Positions 23,185 to 35,210 of a DNA stretch of 64,000 nucleotides are shown one piece after another (position 1 is the first letter of the stretch; each line of letters begins with the position of its first letter). This stretch comes from Ipomoea triloba (taxonomy: Eukaryota; Streptophyta; Magnoliopsida; Solanales; Convolvulaceae): NCBI RefSeq assembly GCF_003576645.1, contig NC_044925.1:1014515-1078514 (forward strand). The letters run 5' to 3'. A program made the translations under genes and the position numbers. The notes beneath the pieces were generated by a model. That model did not search any database, was not told the DNA's origin, and was given only the letters and a program-made list of their open reading frames with translations.

Positions 23185-24108
23185 AGCTCAGGCGTGTATT
23201 TAATCCGGACTTTCATTGATTTTTAAAGACTTTAAAAGTTTAGTGGTATTCAATTTAAACTTTTAGAGAGTATTTAAAAGTTAGGTGGTATTCAATCAAG
23301 ATTTTTAAAGAATGTTTACAAGTCGAGTGGTATTCGATTAAGACTTTAAGGAGTCTTTAAAAGTTATGCGGTATTATAAAAAGTTATGAACTTTTATAGA
23401 CTTTTTTTTTTATTTTAAGTCTTTTGTAGACTTTTCCTTTTCATATATGAATAGTTGAAATCCGACGGTCAATCCAAGGATTTCAAAATTTTCTTTCTAC
23501 AAGCTCTGAATATTTTCTCTCTCTATAAACTCTATTTTTCCTCTCTATTTAAACTCTATAAACCTTGTACCTAAATTCAATAAATTATTTTTCTTTTATT
23601 ATCCTATATTTCCTTCATATCTAAATTCTACCAATTTTACTCTCTCCTAAACTTTACAATCTTCCTCTAAAAGTTTTACCCATTATTTTTTTGTTCATTA
23701 TTATTCGTATATTTTGATTTTTATTTCTTTCTGCAAATTTTTTATGCTTTAACTTTCAAACTTTTTCTACACATTTTCTCCCTAACTTATAAACTTTCTC
23801 TATGAACTTTTTCCCCCTAAATACATGAACAAAGTAAATTTTCCATCTATCACTGTCAAATTTTACTATACGTTTCATAATATTCATATAAATACTTGTA
23901 TATTTTTAGTTTCCCTTCATTCTTTTTATGTTTATATTCGTAATATAATATTTTTTTCCTTTTTTTAAACAAAAGGTTACTAGAATATTGAACTGCTATT
24001 CGCAATACCAATTTGGGGTTGCAAACAATATCATCTTGTGCTAGCTCGCAGCCCCAAATTACTATAGCAAATAATAGCTCTTTTGCTTGATACCAAATAG
24101 TATCTCTG

Positions 24109-24169
<61 letters not shown>

Positions 24170-24568
24170 TTTTATTTTATGCAACTACTAATTATATTTT
24201 TAAATGTTTTATTTAAACAATTTTGTCACTATGGATAAAAATAATAATGTGGTAAAACTATACAATAAGAAGAATTGTATGATATATTATAACATGTTTT
24301 GTAAGAAAATTATAAATGATAAGAATCAAAATCACTGAAAGTTTGTAAAGATTAATTGAATTTAGAATTACAATGACTTTCGTTAACCTTTTAAAATAAA
24401 AAAAATGTTAATAAAAATTTGTGAATGTCTTTTATATAGCCCTTTTTAAGGGTCTTACAAAGTTTATAAAAGTTTAAAACGACTCTATAAAAGTCAATAA
24501 AATTTTATTAAAATATATCATTTTAAAAGTTTTTAGAAGTCTACAAAAGTCATGATTGAATATCCCAA
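23185..24568. mobile_element. Inverted-repeat element with GACTTTTAAA-type words
   Basis: The left end carries GGTATTCAAT(T/C)(T/A)A and AGACTTTAAAAG words four times (23210-23420). The right end carries the inverted words TTTAAAAGT..TTAGAAGTCTAC and ATTGAATATCCC (24440-24565). Between them are an AT-rich centre and a (TA)n tract at 24115-24165. No coding capacity. Confidence 0.55.
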
Positions 24569-25561
24569 TTTTGATACTTCTATTTAAATACTCAATTAAA
24601 ATATGATTCTCATCATCAAAAAAGTACATTCAGTATATTTAACAAGAGGAAAAAAAATGATTCTGAGCAATTCAATGTGTAAAATTAATTCATAAAAAAA
24701 TATTTTAAATCAAATTAAGAATAAGTGTTTAATATTAACATTTTTTTTTAATACTACTAACTCTATTACAATACAGTACATGTTCATAACTACTTTCTTA
24801 AACAACATTTTATTCATATTTTAGGTTAACATACACTATTAGTGATTAATGTGATGCAACATCATGTAAACGTGTTGTCTAGTCATGTAGTTATATTTAA
24901 TCATTTTGCCGAACAATTTTACTTAATCCATGGCTAGAAATACTCAAATTTTCTATCAGGATCAACAAAAATCTTCATTAATTCGAATCACCAATGAAAT
25001 GAATTCAACTTTTCGACCACTTTTTTAATGGTTAGAAGGTTTGGTCTCATAGGTCATCAGTCTGAACCCTAATAGAGTGTTTAGTTGGAGAGAATTACAA
25101 TTCCATTACCATTTACTTTTCACATAATTATGAAGGCAGCAAATTCGTTCGGTTGGAAAGAGTTGTAATTTCGCGTAGTTGAAATTTTCCCGTTTTATTG
25201 AATTAGAATTGCATGTCCCCTTCGTATTTGAATTCCATGGATTTTAGGAAGAAAAAAATAATAATTTTGAGATAAAATTACCCTCTTTTTTAAACCTACA
25301 ATTGATGTTTGGCCTCTCTCTTTCGATTATAGCACGTCTTCTTCTTCTACTCTTAACACGAAACGTTAATTATTATGACAACCTCAATCAACTATATTTT
25401 CTCAAAACTCCCTTATCTATTTATTGCATTTGTTATGCAATTCTAAGGTTTATTTACATCTGTGTTACATAAATTTTCAAAAGTAAAATTTAAATTTGGT
25501 CATATAGAATTTATAATAATATATACAATTATATGTATAATATAAACTTTTAAAAATTAAC
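24569..25561. other. No gene; SINE 3' fragment at 24741-24800
   Basis: TTTTTTTTAATACTACTAAC, then TCTATTACAATACAGTACATG is the minus-strand 3' end of the SINE family. At 25070-25240 GTGTTTAGTTGG and TTCGGTTGG words suggest a hAT-like MITE remnant. Confidence 0.5.
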
Positions 25562-25741
25562 AAGCCTGACTCGGTCGAGTTAACTCATCTAACTCTGCCG
25601 AATTGACTGAGTTAGCTCAACCAATTCGATTGAGTTAGGTGCCAACTCGGCCGAGTCAGCCGAGTTAGGTGCCTAGGCGGCCACCTAGGGGCTAATTTGC
25701 CTCGGCCTAGGTGACCGCCTAGGCCAATTTTTGCAACAGTG
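25562..25741. mobile_element. Truncated CCTAGGCG-word element
   Basis: Shares TTTTGCAACAGTG and CCTAGGCGG/CCGCCTAGG words with 18736-19201. The left half is instead filled with GACTCGG/CCGAGTT words. The minus-strand frame 25612-25803 reads across these words and is not a gene. Confidence 0.55.
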
Positions 25742-26001
25742 ACTAAAATAGAAGCGCACACACAATCTGGAATGCACAAAACACTACAATGTAGTGCACA
25801 CAAATCCTACACCTTACCCTCCACGAATTTGTACTAGAGTGCACCCTGATGGAATATGAAGTGCACACATATGGAATTGGTATATATAAAAAAATCATGG
25901 TTCTTCTTATTCTTTCATTGTAAAAGTGTCGTAGTGTCGTGTAGAAAAGTATTTTTATGGCACAAGTTGGAAGGTAAAATTTTGGATAGCAATACCTAAT
26001 T

Positions 26002-26195
26002 CAAGGATTTAATCAATGTGCTGATTTCCTGGTGAATGTAGGGCAACTCGCTGCCTAGGGGACTTCTCTGGTTGACTATCCACCTGACGATCTGCAAGAC
26101 CGCCTGGATCGTGATAGGCGATGCATCGCTACAAGTAGATGGCACTAAGCTTGGGAGACCTGCAGGGCCTCCTCCTCCCACCAAAAAAAAAAAGA
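26002..26195 (+). pseudogene. 3' end of a LINE (RNase H-like remnant plus poly-A)
   Basis: The plus-strand frame reads QGFNQCADFLVNVGQLAA, stop, GTSLVDYPPDDLQDRLDRDR. This resembles the C-terminus of the RNase H-like domain of plant L1-type LINEs (xCADFLAxLG, then PPxDLxxLL). An A run closes it at 26184-26194. Typical 5'-truncated copy. The opposite-strand frame at 25996-26184 is a shadow. Confidence 0.65.
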
Positions 26196-26257
26196 TGAGA
26201 AGTAAAGTTGTAATTTGAGTTAAAGGAGTAGATTTCGAGAAAGAAGTAAAATTAATT

Positions 26258-26850
26258 TTTGAAAATTACTTAGAAAAGAAGTAAGAGCACAAGTCTGATT
26301 TGATTAAGGAGAAAATAAGAAACTTAACGGTGATCTTACCTTGTGCGTTAAATTCAAATTTTAATAAAGAGCAAAATTAAAGAGAAGAGTTAAATTCAAA
26401 TTACAATGCAGTACCTGTTCATTATTGGAGCAAAGTTGAGAAGAGTTGAATGAAAAGCATAATTAAAGAGAAGAGTTAATGAGAAGAGCTAAAGAGAAGA
26501 GTTAAGGAGAAGAGCTCGTTATTGGAGCAAAATTGAGAACTCGAATGGAGCAAAATTGAGAACTTGAATGGAGCAAAATTGAAAAGAAAAATTGAAGAGC
26601 AGAATTAAGAGAATAGTTAAGAGAAGAGATCAAGATTGGAGCATATCTAAGAGAAGAGGACAAATTGAAGCACAACTAAGGTAAGAGATCAAATTGGAGC
26701 ACAATTAAGAGAAGAGATTACACGATTGAGATCAATTGAAACTTAAATCAAAGCTCAAGTTAGAGATCAATTGAATTGAAGATCAAATTTAAAGATTAAA
26801 TCAAATTAAAGGCAAATATTGAAGTACAGATTGAAGAATAGAAATTGCAG
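26258..26850. repeat. Purine-rich degenerate tandem repeat
   Basis: AGAGAAGAGTTAA, GGAGCAAAATTGAGAA and AAGAGATCAA(G/A)ATTGGAGCA words recur with drift for nearly 600 bp on one strand. GAACTCGAATGGAGCAAAAT-type units of about 23 bp are clearest at 26520-26585. No coding frame. Confidence 0.75.
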
Positions 26851-27450
26851 AAGATGATCACTACACGCCAAAATCACTGTTGCATTAAAATTCAAATTTC
26901 TATGCAAGTTCCAAGAACGATATATGCCAAACATGGAAAGGTTTTAAAAAGTCAATAAAGCATGATTCACAACCAAGTAGCAAGGAAAAAAAATTTAACT
27001 TGTCCGATCAAGCTACTGCGAACGGTCGAAAATGAAGATCAAATTTTCCCACAGGTGCCCCTTTTTCCAATGGTATGTACTATAATTCATATTCCTATCC
27101 CTTCATTCCCTCTTTTGTTCTATCTACATTTCAGGAAATTCATACGCTCCGCAGACGGAGCAAAAAGGTGAGTCTTGGTCAGAGCAAACCGCCCTATTCT
27201 ATTACTAGACAGAATTGGGAGGAGCTCATCCGAAACTAGAGAATACATCATATCAGGCTACAACAACCAAAAATTCAAAATCAAAACTATCCCACACCAA
27301 TGGATAGATTTGATCATCTATATAAATGCATAAAGACTTGAAGATGAAAAACACGAGAGCATAAGAAAGATTGAAGAGAAGCAAGCAAATGCATTACAGT
27401 ACAAAATCTTCAAGTTCAATTGTAAAGAGATCAACAACTTCATTTTCATT
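26851..27450 (+). other. Possible LTR remnant
   Basis: CTATATAAATGCATAAAGAC near 27320 looks like a core promoter, and the adenine-rich leader after it resembles retroelement R/U5 sequence. No borders or partner LTR were found. The open frame at 26962-27171 has no family features. Confidence 0.3.
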
Positions 27451-28457
27451 AGATAAAATTGTCCTTCAAACAAAACTATTTTAAAACCGCTATAACTTAT
27501 AAGTTATAACACTGTTATTGTTTAATGAATTCTAACATTGGTTTCTCCATTACTATTACTATAAACCTACATTTAACATATCCTTTTCATATTCTTTAAT
27601 TATTATTTCATTAAAATCATCATGTAACAATTAATTTAATTATAAAGTATATTTTAATTAAATATCTATTAATGTCAAATCATATGTGTGTATATAATAC
27701 ATATATTATTTGTGTAGACATACCAATATATACGGGTGCCAGCTTACTATTATAAATATTTTTAAAATTTTTTTTTGTATATAAATTTTATAAAGATTGT
27801 TTACATTAGTATTTAAAAAATATATAAATTCTTTCTGTTTTTCAATCTATATTTCTCAAATATAATAATTAAAATTTATCAGATTAAGAAAATAAAAAAT
27901 ATAATTCAAACTAAAATTCTTTAATTATTTTTATTTATCAGTATGTTAATATTGTGCATCATGTGCATAAAAAAAAGTCAACTCAATAATTTTAAATTAA
28001 CACGACAATGTCAACAAAATAAAATATATGATAACAAACTTTAAAGTATTTTTTATGGAGAAAAAAAAAGAATTTAAAGTACTATTTTTTTGAAAAAAAA
28101 TAAAACCTATATATATTCGTATCGTTCAACTTGAAACGAAATGGTGGAAATGATAACCACTTGTCCACATTAAAGCCATGGGGTATATCATGTCAAATTA
28201 TTTCCATTATATTCAATGAATGTGGATATTACTAATTTGCTCTCTTTACTTTTCTACTCTCTCATTTTTGGTATATTCGAAAAGTTCATCCCTATCATTT
28301 TCATACACCCTAAATTTCAACAATATCGTACGATATAATCTTACAAGTAAAAACAAAAATGAAGATGTAAGCCTTGGTGGCATATAAACAAAGAAACAAG
28401 ATGCGTTAAAAGTATGAAACACGAGGAAAACATATAAAAATAAAAATATAATTACTA
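27451..28457. other. AT-rich spacer upstream of the CLE-like frame
   Basis: No gene or repeat recognised. I looked for an exon encoding a signal peptide for the frame at 28458 and did not find one. Confidence 0.4.
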
Positions 28458-28616
28458 ATGAGGCAGCGAAGGAAGAGAAAAGTTCCTAGAGGTCCACACC
28501 CTATCGTATCACCCTCATCAATTTCAACAGATGATTTTCATATGAGATATGGGACAGTGAAGAGAAAAGTTCCTAGTGGTCCAGACCCTATCGTATCACC
28601 CTCATCACCCTGGTGA
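28458..28616 (+). CDS. Possible CLE-like peptide gene or relic, tandem motifs
   Basis: A 52-codon frame from ATG to TGA contains RKRKVPRGPHPIVSPSS at about residues 5-21 and KRKVPSGPDPIVSPSS at 35-50. A third, frame-shifted copy (LVPKSPNLIQPPSS) lies at about 28628-28675. KVPSGPDPI fits the 12-residue CLE consensus (R/H-x-V-P-S/T-G-P-D/N-P), and the preceding KRK could be a processing site. Unlike most CLE peptides, the motif continues VSPSS instead of ending His-His/Asn. An in-frame TAA lies just upstream and no signal peptide is seen, so this may be an exon of a spliced precursor, a captured fragment or a pseudogene. A chance match inside a three-copy repeat is not excluded. Confidence 0.35.
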   Translation: MRQRRKRKVPRGPHPIVSPSSISTDDFHMRYGTVKRKVPSGPDPIVSPSSPW

Positions 28617-29100
28617 AGAAATTGAATTGGTTCCTAAGAGTCCAAACCTTATCCAACCACCCTCATCAACTTTAGAATAGTTATGTGCCTAGTTGTGTTC
28701 AAGCCTGACCATCCTATAAGATGGAGGGGAGATAATGTTTAAAGGTAAATGTTGATATTCAAAACATTATATATGTTTCAATCAATGCAAAAAAAAAAAA
28801 ATAAATAAATAAATAAAAAATGAGGCATTTAGTTGATAGGTAGTAAGATTGTCTTAGGAAATAGGATTATCTCCGGAGAAGTAAGATTACGGGAATGAAC
28901 GTAAAATTATTTTTCGTGTTTAGTTGGAGTTATGGTGATGTAATATTACCATGTTTAGTTGGGATTATATTTTATGTTATGTTGTATAATTTATTTAAAT
29001 GTCATTAATACAAATACGTAAGTAAATAAATAAACATATAGAAATAAGCGTCAAATTCACTATTCAACAGAACCCAAAAATGCGATTACACCATTGAACT

Positions 29101-29148
<48 letters not shown>

Positions 29149-29370
29149 GCAATTAAGTTCGACATTTGATAACCATGCAATCCACCCCAAATCACCAGAA
29201 AGTAGCATGTTGCTATCCATAAGGTGATATTTTATAAAATTTATATGTTTAGAAATGACATAAAAAATACTATTAAATACAAAATAAAAAATTGATAACC
29301 ATGCAATCCACCCCAAATCACCTGAAGAGTTGTATTGATCAATAAAGAGTAAATAAGATATGTGAAAGCA
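28617..29370. other. Third CLE-like repeat, then MITE-like words and (TA)n
   Basis: 28618-28680 is the third repeat unit. 28840-28985 has CGTGTTTAGTTGGAGTTA and CATGTTTAGTTGGGATTA words of hAT-type MITE ends. (TA)n occupies 29104-29144. CAACACCAAATCACC-type words at 29170 and 29300 form a short direct repeat (GATAACCATGCAATCCACCC). The frames over this are not coding. Confidence 0.5.
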
Positions 29371-30396
29371 GTCGGTATATCGTGAACCATGGTCCAAAAA
29401 CGGCATTGTTTCTTTAAGTAAAAAACGGTTGCCGTCACATCTTAATGGAGCTCCGTAAATGAAATTACAGTTTATCTAAAATCAAACTGCCTCACATTTA
29501 TTTTCAAAAAAAAAAAAATTGCCTCACATTTGTTTTTATATTATCAAATGACATTGTAGCTGAACAGAAATGAAATTATAGTTGTGTTAGAAAAAAAAAA
29601 CTGTAGTTGTGTTGAAATGAAACTAAAGTGTATATAAAATGAAACTGAATAACAGTTTCACATATTTGAATGTATATGTCCAATGAAACTGTAGTTATTA
29701 TATCGAAAAGATACTGTAGTAAATTATCGAAACTATAAATTATCCAGAATTATCGCATAATATCATCCACATCAAATTATTTAAATTTTATTATCTATTA
29801 ATTATTTAAACGTAATTAAATAGAAATATAACAAATTAATTATCTACCAATTATCTATATCAAAATCACAAACTCGATAATATCTTTCGATTATCATAAT
29901 ATAAACTATATATATTTAAATTAAATTAAGTATCTAAATATAACACTAAATTGATTTGTATTTTATTTCTATATGTTCACTTTAATTTTTAATTGTTCAT
30001 ATTATTTCATTTACATTTATAATTTTCTATTGAGCCCATATATTCTTTTTATCATTTTAGAAACTAAATAGAGCACTAAAAAGTTATAATTCTGGATAAT
30101 TTACTTCATTAGTGATGTAAAATAAGTCTAAAATATTTCGTAAATTATTTATTATTATTAACTTACTCATTGCAAAAGAGTTTCTAACTTTTTGATAATA
30201 ATAAGAATAATAATAATAAACAACAACAACAACGATGATGGACATTTTATTTTTTATCTTATTAGTATAACAACTAAATTAATGTACACAAAATATAATT
30301 TACATCACTTTTTTTCTATTCCTTGTTTCAACTCTTTATTATTTGTGGTAAGAATTAAAATATAATAATATTTACATATTTTGATGGGTTCCTTTC

Positions 30397-30397
<1 letters not shown>

Positions 30398-30466
<69 letters not shown>

Positions 30467-30541
30467 GTATGTATATGTGTGTGTGTATGTATGTATATAT
30501 GTATGTATGCATGCATGCATGCATGCATGTATGTATGTATA
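30398..30541. repeat. (TA)n then (ATGT)n/(GCAT)n microsatellite
   Basis: TA units to 30453, then TATG, TGTG and GCAT tetranucleotides. Confidence 0.95.
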
Positions 30542-30652
30542 AGTGAAAGATAATATTTTTTAATTTTTCATTCTAAAAGAATATGAATGTCATACTACAA
30601 TTGTTCTAATAACACATTGTCTTCTCTTTACTTAAATCAAACATTATTTATT

Positions 30653-31161
30653 GAGTTAATTCCAGCAATGGTCATTCGACTATGTTGATTTTCCAAAATT
30701 AGTCCGCAACTTTTAATTTGGACAATTTAAGTCTCTTGACTTTCAAAGTCTTTCTAATTTGGACAATTTGATTAAGTTGAGGTCAAATGAAGGGGTAAAA
30801 TTGTCAGTTCACCTGTATAGTGTATTATTACTCGTATTTCTCCTGTCTTATACGCTATATATATGAATATAATCTCAGTTGAAGAGACTTTGACTCAGAT
30901 CAATGGTTCCGATTTAGACTTCGACTGAGATTATATTCATATATATAGTGTATAGAACAGAAGAAATACGAGTAATAATACATTAAACATGTGAACGGAT
31001 AATTTTACCCCTTCATTTGACCTCAACTTAACCAAAATTTGACGAAAGGACCAACATTGGAAAGAATTTGAAAGTCAAGGGACCTAAATTGTCCAAATTA
31101 AAAGTCGGTGACTAATTTTGAAAAATCAACATAGTCGGAGGACCATTGGTGGAATTAACTC
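30653..31161. mobile_element. MULE-like foldback MITE, 10-bp TSD
   Basis: Begins GAGTTAATTCCAGCAATGG and ends as its inverse (CCATTGGTGGAATTAACTC). The two arms of about 250 bp pair almost throughout, with a hinge near 30900. ATTATTTATT flanks both sides (30643-30652 and 31162-31171). Duplications of 9-10 bp fit Mutator-like elements. Confidence 0.9.
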
Positions 31162-31620
31162 ATTATTTATTGTAGGCTTTGTAGCACAAATTTTAATTTA
31201 CTATTCCAAATCTATATTGGTTTAATTAAAATGTATATTTTATTGTCTAAAAAAAAATGTACATTTTATTATAAGCTGATATACTATATACTATTCCACA
31301 CATACTAGCTTAATTATAGTAATGCTAAAGTATTATTTTTGACAATATATGTTATTGTATGACTCTGGATTTTAGTTTCATTTTTCACACAGAATAGTTT
31401 CATTAAAACAACACTACAGTATCAATATTTTAATTATACTATAGTTTCATTTGACAATATACGTTATTGAATGAGCTTTTTTTTTAGTTTCATTTTTCAC
31501 ACACTAGTTTCATCATTGTAACGCTAAAGTATCATTTTAATTGTACTACAATTTCATTCGACAACTATATATGATCTACACAGCATTATGTGGACTATTG
31601 TCCACTATATAACAATTGAC

Positions 31621-32960
31621 CCTCATAACACCTCAACTTTTAATTCTATCCCAATGTGACATATTTTTTAAAAGTTTTTTGGAAGAAGATATTTATTTTT
31701 TTTAAAAATGGATATAAAAGTGACTTAGGATAAAGTTTTTATATAGTGCAAAATAAAATTTAAAAATAAAAAGGAAAATACGGATAAATCATAAATGAGA
31801 GAAGAAGATCAGACTTTAAAGTTTAAATAGAAATAAAATACTTGAAAATTATTTAATGATTTTCTTAAATATGATTAAAATTAAATATTATACATAAATT
31901 AATTTTTTTAAAAAAAATTTGAATGATTCTTTTGTTCTATAAAATAAGCTCAATGATGACGAAACGTCCATAAACAATATTAACATGAATCACGACATAC
32001 ACTTTTTCTTCTTTGCGAGGAATACAAATATACAATATAATTGACGAATGCAAGAATTGAAACTAAAGTGGAGATTACTTTGAAGAATATTTAGTAACCA
32101 CTAATTATGGTCTTTTTTTAATCAAATTTTTTTACTTTAATTGGATCTGCCATCTCCCCTCCTTTCTTCTCCTTTTTTTCATAATGGGTTCGGATTAGTG
32201 TCCGACTCATCATATTTTGAGAATTAAGTCAACAATTTTCTTTATTCTTTTACAAATTACTAAAGAAATCACCGCCACTTTATCTGAGATGAAAAAGCCA
32301 TTGTCTTTTGTCTTCTTCAATCTTCATTTTGAATTTGTGATTGGTTAATTATGAATTATGATGGTGAGAAGTTTTAGATTTGAGCTAAAAGCATCCCCAA
32401 CATGAGAATTTTGAATGATTTTTGCAGGTTGTAATTTTTATGTGGAGGGAAGAGAAAGAAATGGGTTGTTATTGCAAAACTCGATTTTTTTTAAGAAAAG
32501 TGAGTCTCACTCAAGAAAAGTAACTGGTTCCTTTGTGCGCATGAAGCATACCAGAAACGCCCAGTCACGCGCGTGCACTCCACACGTCGACCGGGCGCGT
32601 TAACATAGCTTTTTCTTTTTCTTTTTTTTTTCTTCTTTTTATTTTCCTTCATCCTTCTCCCCTACATGACATCTTAAAATTTGTGCAAAAATCAAGCTAT
32701 TCGGGATGATCTAATAGTGGTGTTGTAATAGGTTATCAGGGGTGGTAAAGATGGTCATGGCAAAGAGTTTTGATTGATCATGATTTGTACACACATAAAT
32801 ACCAAAAGTACACCAAAAAAAAAAACAAAAACAAAAACAAAAACAAAAAATATTTTGGTATAATTGAACCTTTAATATTAATAGGAATACTTTTAAACAT
32901 TTTTTTTTTCTTAAATAGAGGTACCTATAATTTTATTATTACACCTGCACATTCTTTATA
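31621..32960. other. Intergenic, no convincing gene
   Basis: AT-rich. GAGCTAAAAGCATCCCCAAC at 32382 resembles a MITE end. 32530-32600 is unusually GC-rich (GCGCGTGCAC, CGTCGACCGGGCGCG) within an open frame at 32415-32603 that has no recognisable family. 32817-32850 is an (AAAAC)n run. Confidence 0.4.
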
Positions 32961-33749
32961 AGACAATTTATTTCGTGGACGAGGGTCCACATAGCATTGT
33001 GGACCTTGGATCAAAACGACGTCATTTGATATTTAAGCTTTAACAGATTTCATAGATTCCCATTTTTATGCTCCAACACAAATTTTAATTTATTTTATGT
33101 ACAAAATTATACGCTTAAGGTACAGAATTACGTAACATGAGGTACAGAAATGCATAACACGAGATACATATATATGTTTCCTATTTTACTTATTCTCATA
33201 TATGATTTATGTAAATAATTTATGTCCTATAGCCACATAATTTCATAATACAAGACATAAATTCGTAAAATAAGACACACAATATATTTTGTGTTATACA
33301 ACTACTAATCAATTTCAGGTACAGAATCCTTACGCTTAATGTACATAATTGAGTAACATGAGGTACAAAAACGCATAACTACATATACATATTTTCTGTT
33401 TTACTTATTCTCATATCTTATTTATGTAAATAATTTATGTCTGCCTATAGCCACATAATTTCAAAATACAAGACATTAATTTGTAAAATAAGACACACGA
33501 TATGTTTTGTGTTATACAACTACTAGTCAATTTCAGGTACAGAATTCTTACACTTAATGTACAGATCGAATTGTGTAACATAAGGTACAGTAATGTTGAT
33601 GTGTAATTTTTACAGTAAAATAAACTAAAAAAAAAAATAAAAAAAAAAAACTCTCTAACGCGAACTAAACAACAAACAGTCGCTGTTAAAATTAAAGTAC
33701 AAAATGACGTCGTAAAGAACCAAGGTCCCACCAACTGTAACAGTCGCCC
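32961..33749. mobile_element. Phrase-repeat element, GGTACAGAATTACGTAACAT phrase
   Basis: The left end has TTTCGTGGACGAGGGTCCAC then ATAGCATTGTGGACC and AAAACGACGTCATTT. The right end has AAATGACGTCGTAAAG then AACCAAGGTCCCACC, the inverse. The interior repeats GTACAGAATT(A/C)..TAACATGAGGTACA and CACATAATTTCA(T/A)AATACAAGACA units. A segment of about 330 bp (33110-33240) recurs at 33320-33490. Confidence 0.7.
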
Positions 33750-33775
33750 AAGCTCACGTTCTTGTATTTTTTTTT

Positions 33776-34063
33776 TAGTCTATTTAGGCTAATTCATATT
33801 CCCTGGTGCATTAGCCGCATCAAGTGCAGAAGCATAATATATATTATGCGTTTACAGTTAACATATTATGTACTTACAGTTAATAACTTATGTGTCTGTA
33901 ATTATTATTTTATATATTTATAATTAGCATGTTATGTGTCATCAATTTATTTACAAATACATAAATAATTAACTGCAGATACATAATGTGTTAACCATAA
34001 ACACCTAATTTTTTATCTAAAGTTTACCATGCAAGATGGATATGGTACATGTATAACAATTGC
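33776..34063. mobile_element. Phrase-repeat element, ATTATGTGT-CAGTTAAC phrase
   Basis: TTACAGTTAACATATTATGT and inverted ATAATGTGTTAACCATA units fill the interior. The right end CCATGCAAGATGGATATGG then GTATAACAATTGC fits the eroded family terminus. The same phrase fills the element at 53280-54177. Confidence 0.6.
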
Positions 34064-34151
34064 TTTCAAATATCACCGGGAAATAAGGATGTTAGAACGC
34101 GTGGATTGTATCATGCGGACTACAACATATGTACATGTCTACTTTATAGCA

Positions 34152-34994
34152 GAGTTAATACCAAAAATGGTCCTCTGACTATTGAGCTAGTACTCCTTTT
34201 AGTCATCGACTTTCAATTCGACCACAAATGGTCCTCTGACTTTCATTTTTTACCCCAAATAGTCCTCCACTAAAAATTCTGTTAAATAGGTGTTAAATCT
34301 AGGGGTATTACTGTCAAATTGATATATATAATTGTCATAAAATAAAAATGTTTACAATTTTTCACCAACAAACATAATTGAAAAATTAACAAATATAAAT
34401 ACTCCTAAATAAAAAGACAATACACATTATTCTTGTAATTATGCGTACAAAATGAAATTTTAATATTAGAGCTATCTGTTTTTAATTTAACCAACAGATT
34501 AAAATGGAAGAATTTTTTTTAAACCTTGTTTCCATAATTTTCATGGTTGTTCATACATGGACGATTAATAGTTTTCACTCTTCATTAATCGATCAAATTA
34601 AACATTTTGTTTGGGACATAACTGAAGGTCGTCACCGTTGAATTAATATAGTTAATCAAGTACAGATTGCTAACATTAATCATGGATTTTTTTTAATTTG
34701 TTCATTTATGTGATTTGTCACGTCCATTTTGTTATTATATTTATTAACTTAATGTTTATTAATGTTTGAAATTAATTATGGTGTCATATAATTCTCAAAA
34801 ATAAGTAATCATAATAATATTAATCAATTTGACGATATTAACCCTAGATTTAACACCTATTTAACAGAAATCTTAACGGAAGACTATTTATTGTCAAAAA
34901 TGAAAGTCAGAGGACCATTTGTAATCGAATTGAAAGTCGAGGACTAAAAGGAGTACTAGCCTAATAGTCAGAGGATCATTTGTTGTATTAACTC
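34152..34994. mobile_element. MULE-like MITE, about 190-bp inverted ends, 9-bp TSD
   Basis: Starts GAGTTAATACCAAAAATGG and ends with an inverted counterpart (TTGTTGTATTAACTC). Arms match through GGTCCTCTGACT, ACTCCTTTTAGTC and TAACACCTATTTAACAGAA. TTTATAGCA flanks both sides (34143-34151 and 34995-35003). The centre is AT-rich, non-coding and not palindromic. It shares its tip with 30653, 40121 and 56445. Confidence 0.92.
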
Positions 34995-35146
34995 TTTATA
35001 GCACATTAACTCTTGATTTGATTTTTGGTAAGCCCATTATTATAGATCATGCGCATTACTCCATTATTGATTGGATTTCTCTGTTTGCACTGTATATGTC
35101 TAATATAACTACATGTACGGGATGTACCATTATTGGATATATAATA

Positions 35147-35210
<64 letters not shown>

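Larger units (their letters stand above)
29371..31620. mobile_element. Phrase-repeat element with a nested MITE
   Basis: The left end GTATATCGTGAACCATGGTCC and the right end, inverted, GTTATATAGTGGACAATAGTCC are diverged versions of the palindromic termini at 12.1 kb. The left half repeats GAAACT(G/A)TAGTTGTGTT; the right half repeats the inverted AACACTACAGTATC and TAGTTTCATTTGACAATATA. The GAGTTAAT-type MITE (30653-31161), a (TA)n/(ATGT)n tract and AT-rich filler lie in the middle. The outer ends are inferred by similarity. No target duplication seen. Confidence 0.6.
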
